Source: Fusobacterium ulcerans | Lineage (GTDB): Bacteria; Fusobacteriota; Fusobacteriia; Fusobacteriales; Fusobacteriaceae | Direction: 5' to 3' | Assembly: GCF_003019675.1 (NCBI RefSeq) | Contig: NZ_CP028105.1 | Location: 822,282 to 886,281 of the forward strand | DNA: 64,000 nt | Shown: in pieces, positions 56,743 to 64,000 of the stretch | Layout of the letters: every line of letters begins with the position of its first letter | How positions within the stretch are numbered: the stretch's first letter is position 1 | Translations under genes and position numbers: made by a program | Notes under the pieces: model-generated | Seen by the model: the letters and a program-made list of their open reading frames with translations, nothing else | Told to the model about the DNA's origin: nothing | The model's database searches: none

Positions 56743-57906
56743 TTATCTTTCCCCCTCATTCATTTCATTCAATGCATTTCTTAAATCTTCTATCAGATCA
56801 CTGTCTTTTTCCAGTCCTACTGCTATTCTTACAAGTCCACCATCATATAGAGATATAAGAGTATGTCCCTCTCCCAGACTTGTAGCAATAGTTATTAATT
56901 TTACTTTATTTATAAATCTTTTTGTCATAGCCACTGTTTCTTCATCTGTTCCAGTCTTTTTCAATGTGAATGAAAGCATTCCTCCACCCATTCCATTCAT
57001 TTGCTTTTGACATAATTCATAGTCTGGACTAGATTTTAGCCCTGGATAATTTACTTTTTCAACAAGTGGATGATTCTCTAAGAATTCAGCTATTGCTAAA
57101 GCATTTTTACAATGTCTTTCTACTCTCATATCCAGTGTTCTTATTCCTCTAAGGATAAGCCAAGCTGTCATTGGTGCAAGACATGCTCCTGTAAAACAAG
57201 GCATAGACGGCCATTTTATTTTATGAATAAGTTCTCTTTTTCCAAGAACTGCTCCTCCTATTGCATCTCCATGTCCATTAAGGAACTTTGTAAGACTGTG
57301 AACAACAAGGTCAGCTCCTAATTTTGTTGGATATTGTATAGGATTTGGAGCAAATGTAGAGTCAACTACAAATATAAAGTCTTGTTTTTCCTTTAGTTTT
57401 GCAATCTTTTCTATATCTACTAATCTCAATGAAGGGTTCAATGGTGATTCTACATATACTATCTTTGTATTTGGCTTTAAGCATTTCTCTATATTTTTAT
57501 AATCTGTAGCATCTACGAAATCAGCTTCTACCCCAAAATTCATAAGACATTCTTTTACAAAAAGTGTTGTGTGGGAAAACATTCCATTTGCACAAATTAT
57601 GTGATCTCCACTTTTTACCTGACTGAAGAACATAGAAGTTACTGCTCCCATTCCAGAAGATGTTACTACCCCAGTTTCACATCCTTCTATTAAGGCAAGA
57701 GTTCTTGCAAGTTCATCAGTTGTAGGATTTGATTCTCTGGCATAAACGTGCCCCCAGTTGTAACACAGATCCTCAAAATTTTCCTGACTGACAGCTCCAT
57801 ATGTTGCTGTTTGATATATAGGTGAAGTGAGTGATCTTGTTTCACTGTCTGGAGTATGACATCCATGAGCTAGTTTTGTTTCTAATTCCATTTCTTTTAT
57901 AGACAT
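56743..57906 (-). CDS. PLP-dependent methionine gamma-lyase-like enzyme (Cys/Met metabolism family)
   Basis: 387 residues: SPIYQTATYGAVSQENFEDL, ARESNPTTDELARTLALIEG, SSGMGAVTSMFFS and the PLP-lysine segment VVHSLTKFLNGHGDAIGG. The overall pattern fits methionine gamma-lyase, which splits methionine to methanethiol, 2-oxobutyrate and ammonia; cystathionine lyase/synthase activity is possible. The chosen ATG has GGGAG 8 bases upstream. An ATG 15 bases earlier has no site. Confidence 0.85.
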   Translation of the reverse strand: MSIKEMELETKLAHGCHTPDSETRSLTSPIYQTATYGAVSQENFEDLCYNWGHVYARESNPTTDELARTLALIEGCETGVVTSSGMGAVTSMFFSQVKSGDHIICANGMFSHTTLFVKECLMNFGVEADFVDATDYKNIEKCLKPNTKIVYVESPLNPSLRLVDIEKIAKLKEKQDFIFVVDSTFAPNPIQYPTKLGADLVVHSLTKFLNGHGDAIGGAVLGKRELIHKIKWPSMPCFTGACLAPMTAWLILRGIRTLDMRVERHCKNALAIAEFLENHPLVEKVNYPGLKSSPDYELCQKQMNGMGGGMLSFTLKKTGTDEETVAMTKRFINKVKLITIATSLGEGHTLISLYDGGLVRIAVGLEKDSDLIEDLRNALNEMNEGER

Positions 57907-58043
57907 ATAACCATCTCCCATGATATTTTTATTTATCTTTGAAATAATTATATATCAAATTAACTCCAATAATATCAAAAAAGAACAAAAACAACTATTT
58001 ATTTCCCAAAAACTTTGTTTTTTTCCCCAGAATTTATTTTTTA

Positions 58044-58703
58044 TTATAATCTGTAAAAATTCTCAAAGTAATTTTCACTTATTTTTTTGAGGATACTTCT
58101 TCCCAGATATATCTTCTGTCCACTATTAGTCATTACATATTCCTCTTTATAATCTATTTCCTTTACCTTCTTTATATTGAGAATTATACCTCTTTCAATT
58201 CTAATAAAGTCAGAATCTTCCATAAATTTTTCTATCTCTGTAAGTGATTTTTTTAGGAAATAGGGATTTCCATCAATAACAGCAAAAGATTTTTTTTGAT
58301 TTCTGTCATATGAAAAATATTCAATATCCTCCATAGGAATTATCACATCTTTAAAGCTGTCAGATAATATAACCTTGTTCTTTCTATCCAGCTTCACTTT
58401 TTCCTGCTCTGGTGTAAAGAATTTCTCAAAAAATATATACTCGTCTCTTCCATGAAAAGACATCTTATTTATAAAGTCACTGTATCTCTTTAAAAATTTC
58501 GTCTCTACTCTGTCTGAATAAATATATATTTTCTTTAAATTTTCAAGGGATATATTTTCCACATTAAAAATATTATTATCTGTTATAAGTATACTTTCTT
58601 CTGCAAAGCCATTTTCAAAACTTTCCACTCTTCCAATATCAAAAGTAAAAGTTTCTTTTAAAAGGTAGAAAAACAAATCATCTCCATAAAATAGAAATCT
58701 CAT
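58044..58703 (-). CDS. LytTR-domain transcriptional regulator
   Basis: 219 residues. The C-terminal 100 residues are a LytTR DNA-binding domain (DVIIPMEDIEYFSYDRNQKK; DSDFIRIERGIILNIKKVKE; MTNSGQKIYLGRS). The N-terminal part is not a normal receiver: no phospho-acceptor aspartate context is visible. The start overlaps the upstream membrane-protein stop by 1 base, so the two are a coupled pair. Confidence 0.85.
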   Translation of the reverse strand: MRFLFYGDDLFFYLLKETFTFDIGRVESFENGFAEESILITDNNIFNVENISLENLKKIYIYSDRVETKFLKRYSDFINKMSFHGRDEYIFFEKFFTPEQEKVKLDRKNKVILSDSFKDVIIPMEDIEYFSYDRNQKKSFAVIDGNPYFLKKSLTEIEKFMEDSDFIRIERGIILNIKKVKEIDYKEEYVMTNSGQKIYLGRSILKKISENYFENFYRL

Positions 58704-60283
58704 TATTTTTCACCTCCACTATCTTCAGTTAATTTTTTCCTGATTATACTTACTATCTCCATTTTTTTTCTGTCATCAACTTTTTCTAAAAGACCAGCCA
58801 GTTCTTTTATATAGAACAAATCCTTTTCAAGAACTTCTATCTTTTTATTAAGCTCTTTTTCTATTTTTTTATAGTGATGTATCTGGAGATTTTTCAGCAG
58901 AAGATTTTCAATTACAGGAGCCACTTCCAAAGTAAGCTTCTTAAAGTTTTTCAATTTTCTTCTATACAGCAGCATACGAGGATCTTTTATACAGATAAAT
59001 CCTAAAAGTTTTTTTCTATTCTGTATTTTTATTCTCACATCATATTTTTTTCCTTCAAAAACAGGAGAAAAGGTTATCAGTGGTTCATCCTCATATTCAC
59101 TGGAATCAAAATCAAGATCGAATACTACCATTTTAAATTCTATAAGTCTAAATATTCTCATATATCCATCTTCTAAGAAAATATAAAATTCATTTAAAGA
59201 TTCTATTCCCTTTAATTTATTAAGAAAATTATCAAAATTTACCTCTTCCTGCTCTGAAAAAAATAGAAAAACAAAAGAGATAATCTCTACAGATATAATT
59301 ATTGCAAGCATTCCTGTTACATATCCAGTAAGTATATTTTTCTTAATAAAATAACTTATAGTTATAAAAGTTATCAGTATTCTTATTACATTGAAATTTA
59401 TAGTTCTAAAAAACTGATTGTCTGTTGTAAGCTTAATATCTTCAAGCTGTACATGAACAAAAAGTATATTAAGCATAAAGTGAGCCATAAATTCAAAGTT
59501 TCCATATAAATTAAGCTCGTTATAAATATATATGCTGCATAAAAGCTGTATTGAAAAAAGTATGAAATAGTAAAAAGATTCTTTTTTCTTGTTTTTATTT
59601 TTATTGTAGAAAATTGAAATAAAACTGAATATCATTATTATGACAATAAAGCCATTCTTAAAATAATCAAAAAATATCTGAAGTCCCAGAGTAGGACTCA
59701 TGAAATCTTCAGTGAAATATATAGTATGAAATTCTTTAATAGCAAGGGAAAGAGGAAAAACTGTTGCAATTATAAGAATAAGATTTATTATATTTATTAT
59801 CTTAGACTGCTTGTTAAACAACAGTTCCCAGAAATATTTTATAAATCTTATATAACCGCAAAATACAAATATCCAGCTCAAAATAGTAAGAAATACTTTA
59901 GTATTATCAAATGGCAGTACATAGCTTAAAATTTCCGTTCCTATGGCAAATGAAAAATAAAGAGAGCCTATGTACAATATGCTTTCTTTGCAAGTTTTAT
60001 GAAAAAGTATAGTAAGAAGTATCAGATATGTCAGATACCCGCTTCCTAAAAATAATATAATATATCTTTTATAGGCATAGATAAGAGACATATTTACATT
60101 TTCTGTCACTACATCTACCTTTAAAAGCTGTATTAAATCCGATACTCTTGAATAGTCTGAAAACTCTTCTTTGAGAGGTATATCTCCTATAAAATTTAAA
60201 CATATAAATGATAAAAAAAGAAAAAATATTATCAGTATTATTTCAGATACATGATTCTTTCTTACTATTTCTATTATTTTCAT
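58703..60283 (-). CDS. Multi-pass membrane sensor-like protein without kinase domain
   Basis: 526 residues. A first helix (about 14-33) and periplasmic loop precede seven to eight closely spaced helices (about 70-345), resembling 7TM sensor modules. A cytoplasmic region (about 355-465) has a GAF-like look, and the C-terminus is a long coiled coil (about 468-526, KIEKELNKKIEVLEKDLFYI). There is no histidine-kinase ATPase domain. With the LytTR partner it may form a kinase-free signalling pair. Confidence 0.7.
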   Translation of the reverse strand: MKIIEIVRKNHVSEIILIIFFLFLSFICLNFIGDIPLKEEFSDYSRVSDLIQLLKVDVVTENVNMSLIYAYKRYIILFLGSGYLTYLILLTILFHKTCKESILYIGSLYFSFAIGTEILSYVLPFDNTKVFLTILSWIFVFCGYIRFIKYFWELLFNKQSKIINIINLILIIATVFPLSLAIKEFHTIYFTEDFMSPTLGLQIFFDYFKNGFIVIIMIFSFISIFYNKNKNKKKESFYYFILFSIQLLCSIYIYNELNLYGNFEFMAHFMLNILFVHVQLEDIKLTTDNQFFRTINFNVIRILITFITISYFIKKNILTGYVTGMLAIIISVEIISFVFLFFSEQEEVNFDNFLNKLKGIESLNEFYIFLEDGYMRIFRLIEFKMVVFDLDFDSSEYEDEPLITFSPVFEGKKYDVRIKIQNRKKLLGFICIKDPRMLLYRRKLKNFKKLTLEVAPVIENLLLKNLQIHHYKKIEKELNKKIEVLEKDLFYIKELAGLLEKVDDRKKMEIVSIIRKKLTEDSGGEK

Positions 60284-60543
60284 CTTCCACCAATCCTTAT
60301 AAATCTTATTTTTTTTTATTATAGCATTTTTTATTAAAAAGTATTTTAAATTTTAAGACTTTTTTCCTTTTCATATTTTCTTCTGTCTTTTTTACTATAT
60401 AATAATTTAGTAATTCTCTAAAAATTTTTTCTCTGCTTTTTCATTTACAGCTTCAATCTATTCTAAAAATGAATCTCTAGCTTTTCCTATTTTTTAAATT
60501 TCAAAAAAACTTTCTTTTTAAAATTATTTTATTTAAAAATATC
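60284..60543. other. A+T-rich intergenic region
   Basis: The 330-base divergent gap between the membrane sensor and flavodoxin genes. On the minus strand around 60405-60490 a stop-riddled stretch reads GKARDSFLE-stop-IEAVNEKAEKKFLENY, which may be an eroded helical protein. The evidence is too thin for a pseudogene call. Confidence 0.3.
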
Positions 60544-60572
60544 TTGATTTTCAAAATAAAATGTTTTATAAT
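60544..60572 (+). promoter_or_regulatory. Promoter of the flavodoxin gene
   Basis: TTGATT and TATAAT with a 17-base spacer, about 45 bases ahead of the ATG. Confidence 0.7.
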
Positions 60573-60616
60573 TCTATTAGCAGAAAAAATAAAATGAAAA
60601 AAGGAGAGTTATAATT

Positions 60617-61093
60617 ATGAAAACTGGAATTTTTTATGGAAGCACAACTGGAGTTACTCAAGATATTTCTGAAAGAGTAGGTAAACTATTAAATGCAGAT
60701 GTTATGCCAGCATCTGATATTGATAAAATAAAAGATTATGATCTAGCTATCCTTGCTACATCTACATGGGGTATGGGAGATCTTCAAGATGACTGGTTTG
60801 ATCCTCTTGATAAATTAAAAACAATGGATCTTGCTGGAAAGAAAATAGCTTTCATAGGAGTAGGAGACCAAGAAGGATTTGGAGATACTTTTGTTGACGG
60901 AATAGGAATAATCTATGATGAAATAAAAGGTAAGGGAATCACTCTTGTAGGAAAAACTTCTACTGATGGATATTCATTCTCAGATTCAAAAGGTGCAGAT
61001 GATGGCGAGTTCTTAGGACTTGTTATTGATGAAAATAATCAAAGCAACCTTACTGATGAAAGAATAGCTGCATGGGTTGAAAAATTAAAATAA
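60617..61093 (+). CDS. fldA: Flavodoxin
   Basis: 158 residues. The FMN-phosphate loop is GIFYGSTTGVTQDIS, with the aromatic FMN-binding loop ATSTWGMGDLQDDW and a second loop GVGDQEGFGDTFVDG. It is a low-potential electron carrier that can replace ferredoxin, for example with the pyruvate:ferredoxin oxidoreductase encoded 7 kb away. AAAGGAGAGTTATAATT precedes the ATG. Monocistronic. Confidence 0.95.
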   Translation: MKTGIFYGSTTGVTQDISERVGKLLNADVMPASDIDKIKDYDLAILATSTWGMGDLQDDWFDPLDKLKTMDLAGKKIAFIGVGDQEGFGDTFVDGIGIIYDEIKGKGITLVGKTSTDGYSFSDSKGADDGEFLGLVIDENNQSNLTDERIAAWVEKLK

Positions 61094-61104
61094 TTATATA
61101 AATA

Positions 61105-61145
61105 AAAAAGACTGTAGGATTTATTTTTCATCTACAGTCTTTTTT
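61105..61145. terminator. Terminator between flavodoxin and Hint-protein genes
   Basis: AAAAAAGACTGTAG/CTACAGTCTTTTT stem with a 14-base loop and T-runs on both strands, between convergent genes. Confidence 0.85.
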
Positions 61146-61150
61146 ATTAT

Positions 61151-61555
61151 TTATCTTCTATTTTGTATGCCAAAATCTCCAACTGCTATTCCTTCAGCTA
61201 TCATGAAATTTCCAGAAATATCTAAATTATATACTCTTCCATTGTACTCAATGCAGCTTATTGAAGCAATTTTATATTTTTCTCCATAAGCAACTAATAT
61301 TTCATCATCTTCATTTATTTCATCTGCTTTTTTTACTTCTGATACAGTTTTTACAGGGTGGTTTTTAGTAAGTGTAATTTTTGAACCATTTTTCAGTTCT
61401 ATACACATCATATGTTCCTCCCTTCCCTGCCATACATTCATTACTCTTTGAGTTTTGCCAGAATCACTCATTACTTCTTCTCCTATTCTTATCTCCCTAA
61501 TAGGTTTTTGTGATCCATCAGCCATAAATATTCTAGTATTTTCTTCTAAGCACAT
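61151..61555 (-). CDS. Stand-alone Hint (intein/hedgehog-type) domain protein
   Basis: 134 residues forming essentially one Hint domain. It starts Met-Cys (CLEENTRIFMADGSQKPIRE), matching the N-terminal splice-block cysteine of inteins once Met is removed. The middle has LTKNHPVKT, the conserved histidine block, and the end is VYNLDISGNFMIAEGIAVGD, then FGIQN. There is no host protein around it and no homing endonuclease. Self-cleavage or ligation, or loss of activity, are all possible. GGAGG lies 10 bases before the ATG. Confidence 0.75.
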   Translation of the reverse strand: MCLEENTRIFMADGSQKPIREIRIGEEVMSDSGKTQRVMNVWQGREEHMMCIELKNGSKITLTKNHPVKTVSEVKKADEINEDDEILVAYGEKYKIASISCIEYNGRVYNLDISGNFMIAEGIAVGDFGIQNRR

Positions 61556-61647
61556 TCCACATCATCCTCCATAAAGTAAATAAAATATGACCCCATTTCC
61601 CTTAATACAATTATAACTTATTTCCCGTTATTTTCAAAAGAATAATA

Positions 61648-62454
61648 CTATTTTTTTACAGGTATCTGAATTTCAGTGACATATTCATTTATATTATCGG
61701 TAATATGTATCTCTATATGGTAGATTTCAATTATATCTCCTGTCACAGTGAGATTATTTTCCTTTATATACTTTTTTAAAAAAGTATAATGCTCCCTTAC
61801 TTTTTCATAGCTTCCCTTAAATACAAAAGTAAGATACATTCCTCCTTCTATTATATTTTCTGTTTTATCAGCAGTTATTACAAATGTACTGCTGTAATCA
61901 AGATATTTATTATTTTCCCAATTTTCTTTGAGAATAGTAGTTCCAACTTCACTTTCAGTAAAAATAAAATCATTGTCATCTGGAAGTTTCTTTTTAAGTT
62001 TTTTAAGTTCAAAGTCTATCTCCCATTCTTCGTGAAAATTTCCCTTTTTATACAGAATATATCTTTTATTTATCTCTCTTAATACAGGTTTTTCATATTC
62101 CTGAAAATCTTCAAAATATTCTATATTCTTTTTTTTATCTTCAAGTTCTTTTTTTAATTCAGAAAGCCTTTTCAATTTTTCTTCTATTTTTATAAGCTGA
62201 AAATCTATTACCTCTTTTGTTTTTATTAAGCTTCTGTCCTCCATAAAATCTGTTATTTCTTTTAAGCCAACTCCCAAATTTCTTAAATTTCTTATATTAT
62301 TCAGTTTCCATATCTGTTTTTGAGAATAATATCTGTATCCATTTTCATCTCTTGCATCTGGAATAATCAGACCTATTTTTTCATAATGTCTCAAAATATC
62401 ACTACTTATATTATACAGTTTGCTTATCTCTCCAATCTTATATAGTTTCTTCAT
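61648..62454 (-). CDS. MerR-family transcriptional regulator with effector-binding domain
   Basis: 268 residues. MerR winged helix: YKIGEISKLYNISSDILRHY, then YYSQKQIWKLNNIRNLRNLG. A coiled-coil dimer helix follows (about 80-115) and a C-terminal GyrI-like effector domain (about 120-268) ends ITEIQIPVKK, as in BmrR/multidrug-sensing regulators. It is divergent from a MATE gene with a typical MerR operator between, so it probably controls that efflux gene. Confidence 0.9.
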   Translation of the reverse strand: MKKLYKIGEISKLYNISSDILRHYEKIGLIIPDARDENGYRYYSQKQIWKLNNIRNLRNLGVGLKEITDFMEDRSLIKTKEVIDFQLIKIEEKLKRLSELKKELEDKKKNIEYFEDFQEYEKPVLREINKRYILYKKGNFHEEWEIDFELKKLKKKLPDDNDFIFTESEVGTTILKENWENNKYLDYSSTFVITADKTENIIEGGMYLTFVFKGSYEKVREHYTFLKKYIKENNLTVTGDIIEIYHIEIHITDNINEYVTEIQIPVKK

Positions 62455-62513
62455 AATAACTCCCTAAAAAAATTTTCTTTTAAACTTTTCTCTCTAATTA
62501 TACCACATTTCTC

Positions 62514-62544
62514 TTGACCTTAGAATCGTTCTAAGGTTTAAAAT
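62514..62544 (+). promoter_or_regulatory. MerR-type promoter/operator of the MATE gene
   Basis: -35 TTGACC (62514-62519) and -10 TAAAAT (62539-62544) are 19 bases apart, the over-long spacing used by MerR-activated promoters. The spacer region carries a perfect dyad CCTTAGAA-TCG-TTCTAAGG (62518-62536). Confidence 0.88.
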
Positions 62545-62573
62545 GTATATAACTATTAAAAGGAGTGATTTAT

Positions 62574-63896
62574 ATGAAAGAAAAAAAATCGTTAATAAGG
62601 ACCATACTGAGGTATAGTATACCCTCTGTAATCTCTATGTGGATGTTCACTATTTATACTATGGTAGATGGTATCTTCATTGGAAAATATGTTGGTCCTT
62701 TAGGTCTTGCAGGAGTAAATATTACTATGCCTCTTATCAATTTTACATTTGCCATTGGAATAATGATAGCTGTTGGAAGTTCAACAATGATAGCTATACA
62801 TTTTGGTGAAGGTGACTGAACAGCTGGGAATAAAATATTTACTACAGCAACTTTGTCTTTGGCTGTCTTTGGAATAATCCTCTCTGTTCTTATAACAATA
62901 TTTATAGAGCCTGTTATCCATTTTTTAGGTGGTGGTGGAGTATTATTCCCATATGTAAAAGATTATATGAGTGTTGTTATTTTATTCTGTACTTGTTATA
63001 TGGTTGGTTATGCTCTTGAAATATATATAAAAGTAGATGGCAATCCAGTGTATCCCGCTATTTGTGTTATGACTGGAGGTCTTATCAATATAGTTTTAGA
63101 TTATCTTTTTGTGGTAGTATATCCCTATGGGATAAAAGGAGCTGCTTTTGCTACTGGTATGTCACAGCTTACTTCTACTTCTATGCTTCTTTTTTACATA
63201 CTATTTAAAACTAAAAAAATAAAATTTGTAAAATTAAAATTCTCATTTAAAGAGTTATTGAAAATTTCCAAGGTAGGTTTTGCTGAATTTCTAGCAGAAG
63301 TTTCTACTGGTATTGCTATTTTTGTTTTTAATATTATTATTCTGAGAGAATTAGGAGAAAAGGGAGTATCCGCTTTTGGTATAATTGGATATATCTCATC
63401 CTTTGTTGTTATGACTATGATAGGATTCAGTCAAGGAATACAGCCTATTGTCAGTTTTAATCTAGGAGCAAAGAAATATGCCAATGTAATAAAAACATTA
63501 AAAATAAGTCTTTTGATGATAATTGCCACTGGAGTTGTTTTTTATGGAAGTATCAATTTCTTCTCCAATAAAATAATTTCTACTTTCTTAAATGATACTG
63601 AAACATTTAAGATGACTAAATACGCTCTTGCAGCTTACAGTTTTGCCTATATAATTACTGGACTGAATATAGTTACAGCTGGATATTTTACCGCTGTAAA
63701 AAAAGTTAAAATATCTACTATAATAACTATTTTAAGGGGAGTTGTTCTTATAATTGTCTTCCTTGAAATTCTTCCTAAAATATTTGGTACAGCAGGTATT
63801 TGGTGGTCTGTTCCTGCTGCTGAATTAGTAACCCTTGCTTCATCAATATACTTCATAAAAAAATATATCCATAAATATGAAGCTCTTAGAGTGTAA
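62574..63896 (+). pseudogene. MATE efflux transporter interrupted by an in-frame TGA
   Basis: A 440-codon MATE-type reading frame (LRYSIPSVISMWMFTIYTMV, DGIFIGKYVGPLGLAGVNIT; second half ISKVGFAEFLAEVSTG) is intact except for TGA at 62817-62819, between FGEGD and TAGNKIFT, with no frame change. The remainder is open to 63896 and shows no decay. A point nonsense mutation (for example TGG to TGA) or a read error are likely. AAGGAGTGATTTAT precedes the ATG at 62574. Its operator suggests induction by the divergent MerR protein. Confidence 0.85.
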
Positions 63897-64000
63897 TTTT
63901 TCCTATATACACTCTACTCAAAATATAGACTTTTAGTTCTTAAAGCATTCAATGAAAATTAAATTTTCCCTATATATCAAAATTATTCCAACTTTTCTAT

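Noticed and set aside
60405-60490. Stop-interrupted helical peptide sequence on the minus strand
   Set aside because: Too short and too interrupted to call a pseudogene without a homologue.
62817-62819. TGA in the MATE gene as a selenocysteine codon
   Set aside because: MATE transporters are not selenoproteins, and no SECIS-like hairpin is evident immediately downstream. Mutation or error is simpler.

Overview
The window is A+T-rich, densely packed bacterial DNA. Its gene content points to a large-genome Fusobacterium (for example the F. varium/ulcerans/mortiferum group). The clues are a four-subunit pyruvate:ferredoxin oxidoreductase, a flavodoxin, adenine deaminase next to an NCS2 purine permease, lone PTS domains, an envelope lipoprotein and an outer-membrane usher. 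This assignment rests on overall gene content and protein style, not on a database match. No rRNA, tRNA, complete insertion sequence or CRISPR array was seen.

Layout. 1-29 kb is mostly minus-strand housekeeping: a PHP phosphoesterase (cut by the window edge), a lipoprotein, secA, ligA, then the plus-strand CBS-type pyrophosphatase. A palindromic intergenic element of about 280 bp and a FUSC-type membrane protein follow. A compact minus-strand run holds two ArsB/NhaD-type permeases flanking a PTS-IIA/CBS protein, then birA, a K+-channel-like protein and mnmA. Next come a fused fatty-acid-kinase-like protein (DAK2+DegV), an XRE/cupin regulator, cinA, pgpA, a U32 peptidase and coaE. Between coaE and a stand-alone CARF-domain protein lies an overlooked 37-residue membrane peptide gene with a strong promoter and an elaborately folded leader. 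Adenine deaminase and its likely permease close this half.

29.3-44.2 kb is the striking part: a plus-strand chaperone-usher-like fimbrial locus. Three separate transcription units each start with a near-consensus promoter and a class-I cyclic-di-GMP (GEMM) riboswitch carrying its own intrinsic terminator. Unit 1 encodes a pilin-like subunit, a periplasmic-sensor/HD-GYP c-di-GMP phosphodiesterase, a family-5 solute-binding lipoprotein-like protein, a likely two-domain tip adhesin, an usher, a MORN/YwqK-repeat protein and a PapD-like chaperone. Units 2 and 3 are duplicated riboswitch-pilin-terminator-chaperone cassettes. A PAS-GGDEF diguanylate cyclase follows. Writer (GGDEF), eraser (HD-GYP), RNA readers (three riboswitches) and output (fimbria) are therefore encoded together. 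The same aptamer bases that close P1 also form the 5' arm of each terminator, which predicts that c-di-GMP turns the units ON.

44-64 kb returns to mixed genes: alkyl-base DNA glycosylase, an exported FMN-binding protein, two GNAT acetyltransferases, a possible IS605-type end, a MATE transporter with a HAD phosphatase, the porCDAB operon, an Opu-type osmolyte ABC transporter with fused permease and binding protein, and an MFS transporter paired with a methionine-gamma-lyase-like enzyme. After these come a LytTR regulator with a kinase-less membrane partner, flavodoxin, a solitary Hint (intein-like) domain protein, and a MerR regulator divergent from a MATE gene that is interrupted by an in-frame TGA.
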